DNA of 64,000 nucleotides from Muribaculum sp. (lineage in GTDB: Bacteria; Bacteroidota; Bacteroidia; Bacteroidales; Muribaculaceae): the NCBI GenBank assembly GCA_009775095.1, contig VSOZ01000002.1, positions 186,001 to 250,000 of the forward strand, in the 5' to 3' direction. Positions 58,465 to 64,000 of the stretch are shown here, in pieces; positions within the stretch are counted from its first letter, which is position 1, and each line of letters starts with the position of its first letter. The position numbers were made by a program, and so were the translations under genes. A model generated the notes under the pieces. The model was not told the DNA's origin, did not search any database, and worked only from the letters and a program-made list of their open reading frames with translations.

Positions 58465-60291
58465 TTGGCAAAAGTAGAAAAATCACAGGAGTTGAAGGAG
58501 AAAATATCGATCCTTCCCGACACTCCCGGCTGCTATCTTTATTATGATGCCGACGGCAATGTCATATACGTCGGCAAAGCCAAGAATCTGAAGCGCCGGG
58601 TGTCGTCATACTTCAACCGCACCCATGACTCGGTGAGGACCATGCTGCTTGTGCGCAACATAGCCGACATGCGCTATATCGTCGTGCCTACGGAGCAGGA
58701 CGCGCTCAATCTCGAAAATTCGCTGATAAAAGAGTACAAGCCCCACTACAATGTGTTGTTGAAGGACGACAAGTCATATCCGTGGATAGTGGTTACCAAA
58801 GAACACTACCCGCGGGTATTTCTAACGCGCACACGCATCAAGGACGGTTCTAAATATTTCGGTCCTTACACCAACGCGGGCGTGGCCAAGGCGGTGCTCA
58901 ATCTTATCCGCGAGTTGTATCCGGTGCGTACGTGCCGCCATGCCATCACCCCCGATTATGTGGCGAAGGAAAAGGGGCGCCTGTGTCTGGAATATCATCT
59001 TAAGAACTGTCTCGGATGCTGCACCGGTCTTATCGGTCAGGCCGAGTACGGAGAGATGATAGATCATGTAAAGCAGATATTGCGCGGCGACACTCAGGAG
59101 CTTCTTGACTACCTGCGCGCCGAGATGGAGAAGCTGGCCGCCGAGCTCCGCTTCGAGGAGGCGCAGCTGCTTAAAGAGAAGTATGACCTTGTGGCCCGCT
59201 ATCAGTCCAAGAGCGTCATCGTGAGCCAGACGCTCGACGACATCGACGTATTTGGCGTGGACGATGACCGCGACATGGTATACGTCAACTACATGCACGT
59301 GCGCCGCGGGGCTATCGTGCGCAGTATAACCTTTGAATACAAGCGCCGGCTTGACGAGCCTGTGGAGGATATCTTAGGCTATGCCATAACCGAGGCGGCC
59401 GAGAAGTTTGACCTCGAATATGACGAGATTGTCGTACCGGTCAAGCCTTACATCGAGCTTGAGGGCGTCATATACACCGTGCCGCAGCGCGGCGACAAGA
59501 TGAAGCTCCTCGAAGTGTCGGCTCATAATGCGCGGCAGAACAAGGTCGACACACTCAAGATGATGGAGAAGCATGACCCAGAGAAGCGCGTGGAGCGTAC
59601 GCTTGAGAGGATGAAGAGTGATTTCCGTCTTTCGGTGCTGCCGCGTCATGTGGAGTGTTTTGACAATTCAAATATACAGGGCACTAATCCTGTGGCTTCG
59701 TGCGTGGTGTTTCGCAACGCCAAGCCCTCGAAGCGCGACTACCGTCACTTCAACATCAAGACCGTCGAGGGGCCCGATGACTTCGCGTCGATGAAGGAGG
59801 TGCTCACACGCCGCTACACCCGCATGATGGAGGAGGGCGAGGAGCTGCCGCAGCTCATTGTGGTCGACGGCGGCAAAGGGCAGCTCAGCGCCGCTGTCGA
59901 GGCTCTTGACGACATGGGGCTGCGCGGCACCATAGCTGTCGTGGGCATAGCCAAGCGTCTTGAAGAGATATATTTTCCGGGCGACAGCGTGCCGCTATAT
60001 ATCGACAAAAATTCCGAGTCACTGCGCGTGGTCCAGCAGTTGCGCGACGAAGCCCACCGCTTCGGAATAACCCATCACCGCAATAGACGCAGTAAGGGCC
60101 AGATAGTCAGTGAGTTAGATGATATAAAGGGCGTGGGCGAAAAGACTAAACAGGCTCTGCTTCAGCACTTTAAGAGCGTGAAGCGCCTCCGTGAAGCTCC
60201 GGTCGACGCCATAGCCGACATAACCGGCCCCTCGCGGGCTTCGCTGATCTACAATGCTCTGCATCCTGAGAGTGAGCAATTAGGCCAATAA
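58465..60291 (+). CDS. uvrC: Excinuclease ABC subunit C (TTG start)
   Basis: A 608-residue UvrC. GIY-YIG domain (about 15-95: LPDTPGCYLYYDADGNVIYVGKAKNLKRRVSSYF), UVR motif (about 205-240), the RNase H-like endonuclease domain (VECFDNSNIQGTNPVASCVVF, then LIVVDGGKGQLSAAVEAL), and a C-terminal helix-hairpin-helix (IKGVGEKTKQALLQHF). It makes both incisions in nucleotide-excision repair. The only start giving the full N-terminus is TTG at 58465; no ATG is available before the conserved start. Confidence 0.95.
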   Translation: MAKVEKSQELKEKISILPDTPGCYLYYDADGNVIYVGKAKNLKRRVSSYFNRTHDSVRTMLLVRNIADMRYIVVPTEQDALNLENSLIKEYKPHYNVLLKDDKSYPWIVVTKEHYPRVFLTRTRIKDGSKYFGPYTNAGVAKAVLNLIRELYPVRTCRHAITPDYVAKEKGRLCLEYHLKNCLGCCTGLIGQAEYGEMIDHVKQILRGDTQELLDYLRAEMEKLAAELRFEEAQLLKEKYDLVARYQSKSVIVSQTLDDIDVFGVDDDRDMVYVNYMHVRRGAIVRSITFEYKRRLDEPVEDILGYAITEAAEKFDLEYDEIVVPVKPYIELEGVIYTVPQRGDKMKLLEVSAHNARQNKVDTLKMMEKHDPEKRVERTLERMKSDFRLSVLPRHVECFDNSNIQGTNPVASCVVFRNAKPSKRDYRHFNIKTVEGPDDFASMKEVLTRRYTRMMEEGEELPQLIVVDGGKGQLSAAVEALDDMGLRGTIAVVGIAKRLEEIYFPGDSVPLYIDKNSESLRVVQQLRDEAHRFGITHHRNRRSKGQIVSELDDIKGVGEKTKQALLQHFKSVKRLREAPVDAIADITGPSRASLIYNALHPESEQLGQ

Positions 60292-60313
60292 GACTAATTA
60301 GTCCGATACCACT

Positions 60314-61669
60314 ATGGAGCAAAAAAGAATCAACACAATCGGGCGGTCAGATGTCGTGTGGAATTTCTGCGCGTCGCTGCTGAAGATTGCTTCTTCGCTG
60401 CTGTTGCTGCCGGTCATTCTGAAGAAATTTCCGTCAGACATAGTGGCCGTGTGGACTATATTCTCGTCTATATCGGTTCTTACCTATCTGCTCGATTTCG
60501 GTTTCAATAACTCTTTTGTGCGCACGGTCACCTACATATTCAGCGGTTGTACCACGCTGAAAAGGAGCGGCTACGAGACCCTCGACTGCGACAGTCCGGT
60601 CGATTACTCGCTGCTCAAAGGGGTTATAAAGGCCATGCAGTGGTTTTACAAGCGGGCCGCCGCGGTGCTCTTTCTGCTGCTTGTATGTGCGGGTACGCCT
60701 TATCTGCTGTCGGTGCTGGCCAAATATCCCGCCATACGTAGCGAGGTCCTTTTGGCGTGGGCCATTTTTATAATCAACAATACGCTTATACTCTACACGC
60801 TCTACTTCGAGGGCCTTCTTCAGGGACGCGGCTATGTGAAAGAGATCAAGCAGATAATCGTGGTGTCGCATATGGCTTACCTCGCAGTGGCCATAACGCT
60901 CGTCTTTGCCGGATGTGGTCTTGTGGCATTGGTGACGTCGCAGGTGCTGGCTACGATAATACTGCGTGTGCTTGCCCACCGGCTCTTCTATGACCGCGAG
61001 ACGGTGGCCCGGTTGAAAGAGGCCGGATGCTCCGACCCGAAAGCCGTGCTGCATACCATATTTCCCAACGCCGTTAAAATCGGCATAACCTCGCTGGGCA
61101 GTTTTCTCATATCAAAATCGGCCATTTTCATAGGCTCTATGTTTATGCCGCTTTCCATTATAGCTTCTTACGGCATCACTATGCAGATCATGTCGAGCAT
61201 CTATTCGGTGGCGGGCATCTATGTGTCGACCTATATACCGAAAATAACCGCATCGAGAGTCCGAGCCGACAAGGGCTCCATAATGACCATTGTGTGCCGC
61301 GGGTGGGTCGTATCGGCCGCTATATATATATTGTGTGCGGGCGGGTTGTGTCTGCTCGGTCCGTATCTTCTCGAGCTGCTCGGCAGCAAGACCGTGCTCC
61401 TTCCCGGGGTCATGATAGTCGTGGCCGCGGTTATATCGTTTCTGGAGATGACCCATGCCATGGCCGGCAATGTGCTGCTTACAAAAAACTACGTGCCGTT
61501 TTTCATCCCCTCGATTGTGTCGGGAGCTTGTACGGTAGCGCTTCTGCTGCTGTTCATGAACTTCACCGATTTGGGGCTGTGGGGCATGATACTTGCCCCG
61601 GGCATAGTGCAGCTCGCCTACCAGAACTGGAAGTGGCCGCTGGAAGTGTACCGCGACCTTAAGTGTTAA
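60314..61669 (+). CDS. Polysaccharide flippase (MATE/oligosaccharide-flippase family)
   Basis: A 451-residue protein with about twelve hydrophobic segments, beginning near residue 12 (VVWNFCASLLKIASSLLLLPVILKKF). The order and spacing resemble Wzx/MATE flippases, and IMSSIYSVAGIYVSTYIPKITASRV and the later hydrophobic pairs fit. It likely moves a lipid-linked sugar across the inner membrane. It starts 22 bases after uvrC. Confidence 0.8.
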   Translation: MEQKRINTIGRSDVVWNFCASLLKIASSLLLLPVILKKFPSDIVAVWTIFSSISVLTYLLDFGFNNSFVRTVTYIFSGCTTLKRSGYETLDCDSPVDYSLLKGVIKAMQWFYKRAAAVLFLLLVCAGTPYLLSVLAKYPAIRSEVLLAWAIFIINNTLILYTLYFEGLLQGRGYVKEIKQIIVVSHMAYLAVAITLVFAGCGLVALVTSQVLATIILRVLAHRLFYDRETVARLKEAGCSDPKAVLHTIFPNAVKIGITSLGSFLISKSAIFIGSMFMPLSIIASYGITMQIMSSIYSVAGIYVSTYIPKITASRVRADKGSIMTIVCRGWVVSAAIYILCAGGLCLLGPYLLELLGSKTVLLPGVMIVVAAVISFLEMTHAMAGNVLLTKNYVPFFIPSIVSGACTVALLLLFMNFTDLGLWGMILAPGIVQLAYQNWKWPLEVYRDLKC

Positions 61670-61682
61670 AACACCTCCTTAT

Positions 61683-61725
61683 GCCCGATTGTGCATAAAT
61701 CGGGGCTTGGCGCGGCTTATCTTTG
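61683..61725 (+). promoter_or_regulatory. Shared upstream element, copy B (M15 peptidase)
   Basis: GCCCGATTGTGCATAAA (61683-61699), 17 bases, TTATCTTTG (61717-61725), 28 bases before the ATG at 61753. It is identical in block and spacing to copy A (44588-44630); here CCCGATT/AATCGGG also form a 7-base hairpin (61684-61704). TATCTTTG fits the -7 consensus. Confidence 0.6.
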
Positions 61726-61752
61726 CGGTATCATAGTTAAACCCTTATCGCA

Positions 61753-62184
61753 ATGAAAAGCACTGCTATCATCGTTACGGCCGTCACGGCCATGGAGATC
61801 GCTACGCCCATCGAGGCCAAGGAGGCGGTCAGTCACTTCACCATACGCGAGCTTACCTACAGCACCACCGCTCTGAGGCTCGGCATCGACAACACTCCGC
61901 CGCCCGATGCCGTGGTCTATATGCAGCGGTTCATAGACGAAGTGCTCCAGCCGGCACGCCTGAAGCTCGGCGCTCCCATAAAGGTCAACAGCGGCTACCG
62001 CTGCACGGCACTCAACAAGGCGGTGGGCGGAGTGGCGCGTTCCTACCACCTTGCAGGCCGTGCCGCCGACATAACTACCGGAAGCGTTGCCGGCAATCGT
62101 GAGCTGTTCTCAATACTTGAAAAACTGCCTCATACGGAGCTTATATGGGAGAGCGGCGGAGCATGGATTCACGTGGCATGGTAA
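61753..62184 (+). CDS. Peptidase M15 (D-Ala-D-Ala carboxypeptidase-like)
   Basis: A 143-residue protein: DEVLQPARLKLGAPIKVNSGYRCTALNKAVGG (given in part: IKVNSGYRC, LNKAVGG), then the zinc ligands in SYHLAGRAADI (SxHxxGxAxD) and the terminal WIHVAW. It is like the phage and mobile-element M15 peptidases that cleave peptidoglycan peptides. The first 20 residues are mildly hydrophobic and may export it. It shares its upstream element with the 44.67-kb gene. Confidence 0.88.
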   Translation: MKSTAIIVTAVTAMEIATPIEAKEAVSHFTIRELTYSTTALRLGIDNTPPPDAVVYMQRFIDEVLQPARLKLGAPIKVNSGYRCTALNKAVGGVARSYHLAGRAADITTGSVAGNRELFSILEKLPHTELIWESGGAWIHVAW

Positions 62185-62200
62185 ATTTGCTATTGTTAAA

Positions 62201-62232
62201 TTTGGCTTAACGGCTAAAATATCTTAATTTTG
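62201..62232 (+). promoter_or_regulatory. Promoter of the exopolysaccharide start genes
   Basis: TTTG (62201-62204), 20 bases, TAATTTTG (62225-62232): an exact match. Transcription from near 62239 gives a leader of about 120 bases before the ATG at 62359. Confidence 0.65.
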
Positions 62233-62358
62233 CGATTGAGATTAGCGCAAATAGCATATATGTTAATTGTTAGAGGTATGAAATTTTGTATAGAGGGCTC
62301 TTGCCGTTATGGCCGGAGCGCGCTGATCGTGTCATAACCCCAACTAATTTATTAGACT

Positions 62359-63483
62359 ATGAACTATTGGCTTATTAACTGTGTCGCGGCTTTTTTACTC
62401 AGCGTATTTTTTGCCGGTGTATTGATCCCGCAGATTTTATTGGTTGCTTTCCGACGCGATCTTTTTGACCAGCCCGATGAACGTAAGATTCATCGTGGAG
62501 CTGTGCCTCGTCTTGGAGGTATTGCCTTTACGCCGGTTGTCTGTTCAGTGTTGGCGTTGCTGTTAGGTGTGAGTACGCTGCTCGGACGTCTGGAGATGTG
62601 CGCGTATATGGCTCAGAATGCCGCTACACTGTCATTCGGTTTCTGTTCGTTGTTCACTCTTTATCTTGTCGGCATGTCCGATGACCTTATAGGAGTGCGC
62701 TATCGTGCTAAATTTATCATGCAGATACTTTGTGCGGTGTTGCTGCTGGCAGGAGGCCTATGGCTTAATTCGCTTCATGGAGTGTTGTGGATTCAGTCTA
62801 TGCCGTGGTGGCTGGGCATGCCGCTGACTGTGGTTGTTATCGTATACATTGTCAATGCCATCAATCTTATCGACGGCATTGACGGACTTGCATCGGGTCT
62901 GGCGGCTGCGGCACTTATTATTTACGGCTGTGCGTTTTTCATGATAGGCCGTTATGTATATGCCATATTGTCGTTTTCGACGTTAGGTGTACTTGTGCCG
63001 TTCTTCTATTACAACGTATTCGGCGATGTGAAGAAGCGCAAGAAGATATTCATGGGCGATACGGGAAGTCTTACCATCGGACTCCTGCTGTCATTCCTTA
63101 GTCTTGAACTTTATCTGGCTTCGGCTGCTACTCCAAAATCGCTTGAAGTCAATCCGTTTATTCTCGCATTCACTCCTCTGCTTATTCCGTGCATGGATGT
63201 CGTAAGGGTATTTATGCGTCGCATACGCCATCATGGCAATCCGTTTTTACCCGATAAGACACACATCCATCATAAACTGCTTGCTCTCGGTCTGCGGCCG
63301 AGGTTGTGTATGGTTATCATCGTGGCCATAGCGTTGGTCATAAGTGCGGTCAACATTCTGCTGTCGCATGTCGTTAACGTGACGTTGTTGCTTGTAGCCG
63401 ATGTTTTGGTGTGGACTTTGGTCAATATATGGCTGTCACGTAAAATTTCGTCACTTGATCATACAATATCCGCTACAAAATAG
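62359..63483 (+). CDS. Polyprenyl-phosphate sugar-1-phosphate transferase (WecA/TagO/MraY family)
   Basis: A 374-residue membrane protein with about ten to eleven helices. The conserved features are the DD motif in LVGMSDDLIGVRYRAKF (about 113-129), VNAINLIDGIDGLASG (about 167-182), KIFMGDTGSLTIGLL and the late cytoplasmic HIHH in DKTHIHHKLLALGLR. It links a sugar phosphate (typically GlcNAc-1-P) to undecaprenyl phosphate, starting a surface polysaccharide. Next is the Wza-like gene. Confidence 0.93.
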   Translation: MNYWLINCVAAFLLSVFFAGVLIPQILLVAFRRDLFDQPDERKIHRGAVPRLGGIAFTPVVCSVLALLLGVSTLLGRLEMCAYMAQNAATLSFGFCSLFTLYLVGMSDDLIGVRYRAKFIMQILCAVLLLAGGLWLNSLHGVLWIQSMPWWLGMPLTVVVIVYIVNAINLIDGIDGLASGLAAAALIIYGCAFFMIGRYVYAILSFSTLGVLVPFFYYNVFGDVKKRKKIFMGDTGSLTIGLLLSFLSLELYLASAATPKSLEVNPFILAFTPLLIPCMDVVRVFMRRIRHHGNPFLPDKTHIHHKLLALGLRPRLCMVIIVAIALVISAVNILLSHVVNVTLLLVADVLVWTLVNIWLSRKISSLDHTISATK

Positions 63484-63520
63484 AGTATATAATAAAAGGT
63501 ACAAATCGATATAAAATTAT

Positions 63521-64000
63521 ATGTCAGGTAAATTCAGAATAGCGTTATTATTACTGGCTCTATCCTTGGGCTCGGTGTCGTCTTATGCCCGCATGACCGA
63601 CGAGCAGGTCGTTCAGTACGTAAAGACAGCCACGGCACAGGGTAAGTCAAAACAACAGATAGGTAAGGAACTGCTTGCCCGAGGTGTCACTCAGGAGCAG
63701 GTCGAGCGACTAAAATCGCGTTATGAGGGAGAGGGCGCTTCCGGACAGGGGGCTGCGCAAGCCTCCGCCGATAAGAGCCGCATGCGCTCGTCGGCGACTG
63801 TGCAGAAGGTCGACTCTACGATGCTCGGTTTTGATTACGTCATCACCGATACCATAACCGCTCAGCCCGCGCGCCGCCGTATATTCGGACAGAATGTGTT
63901 TACCAACCGTTCGTTATCGTTTGAGCCCAATGAGAATGTGGCTACGCCGCAGAACTATCGTCTCGGTCCCGGCGACGAGGTCGTGATTGACATCTGGGGC
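63521..64000 (+). CDS. Polysaccharide export (Wza/SLBB-type) protein, N-terminal part only
   Basis: From ATG 63521 to the window end (160 codons, no stop). The first 24 residues (KFRIALLLLALSLGSVSSYA) form a signal peptide, then a helical stretch with SKQQIGKELLARGVTQEQVERLKSRY, and NYRLGPGDEVVIDIWG, the opening of the polysaccharide-export domain. SLBB domains should follow outside the window. It would be the outer-membrane exporter of the locus started by the transferase gene 37 bases upstream. Confidence 0.8.
   Translation, partial: MSGKFRIALLLLALSLGSVSSYARMTDEQVVQYVKTATAQGKSKQQIGKELLARGVTQEQVERLKSRYEGEGASGQGAAQASADKSRMRSSATVQKVDSTMLGFDYVITDTITAQPARRRIFGQNVFTNRSLSFEPNENVATPQNYRLGPGDEVVIDIWG

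Noticed and set aside
44666..62184. A prophage between the 44.67-kb gene and the M15 peptidase
   Set aside because: The intervening genes are chromosomal housekeeping genes; no capsid, tail, portal or integrase gene is present.
1..64000. CRISPR array or rRNA operon
   Set aside because: No regularly spaced direct repeats with unique spacers and no rRNA sequence were seen; the repeats at 43.8-44.5 kb are few and irregular.

Overview
The window looks like a chromosomal segment of a Bacteroidota bacterium, order Bacteroidales, and plausibly a Muribaculaceae-type gut commensal (the family is an inference from gene content). The order is supported by repeated promoters of the Bacteroidota form TTTG-N19/21-TAnnTTTG, by family-typical genes (GSCFA, DUF4294, DUF4369 lipoprotein, PorE-like and PorZ-like proteins, GH2/GH95 enzymes, OM phospholipase), and by the near absence of strong Shine-Dalgarno sites.

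Layout. 1-4.5 kb: an AT-rich, tightly packed minus-strand cassette encoding a two-TM protein, a large Sel1/PKD/LRR-like protein, a WYL regulator, a divergent FtsZ/tubulin-fold protein and a PD-(D/E)XK nuclease-family protein cut by the window edge. This is my best candidate for an undescribed, possibly defence-related system. 4.7-11.7 kb: GSCFA protein, PorE-like OmpA lipoprotein, secG, lptE, a sigma-54 activator and an acyltransferase. 11.9-13.6 kb: small accessory genes (lipoprotein, orphan XRE regulator, Phd/RelE-type toxin-antitoxin pair). 13.6-29 kb: AI-2E transporter, a GH95 plus GH2 glycosidase pair, a DUF4143 ATPase, SDR and DUF1846 genes, and uxaA/uxaB for uronate catabolism. 29-31.2 kb: mdh, then a small sigma-region-4-like protein and an AT-rich gene-poor stretch with DnaA-box-like 9-mers.

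Genes to the left of about 30.6 kb are nearly all on the minus strand and those to the right mostly on the plus strand, as expected for replichores diverging from an origin. With the DnaA-box cluster and a perfect parS palindrome at 57.86 kb, this suggests that the window spans the chromosomal oriC region.

31.2-43.8 kb: nadA, leuS, rdgB, porZ-like, nadB (minus), argS, a Bax-inhibitor-1 family protein and tRNA-Asp. 43.8-44.6 kb: a gene-free island of repeats and hairpins. 44.6-52.2 kb: a phage-like or DUF6291-like gene, an Lrp/AsnC regulator, dtd, mazG-like, deoC, small membrane proteins, pldA, a lipoprotein, a tetrapyrrole-methylase-family methyltransferase and an MBL hydrolase. 52.2-54 kb: LPS-related genes, including a glycosyltransferase-90 gene broken by one in-frame amber codon and a WaaP/InaA-like kinase. 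54.3-61.7 kb: a nucleoside-recognition membrane protein, ybeY, mnmG, parS, apt, uvrC and a flippase. 61.7-64 kb: an M15 peptidase sharing an unusual upstream element with the 44.6-kb gene, then the start of an exopolysaccharide locus (WecA/TagO-like transferase and Wza-like exporter, the latter cut by the window end).

All identifications come from reading motifs and family resemblance; no database search was possible.
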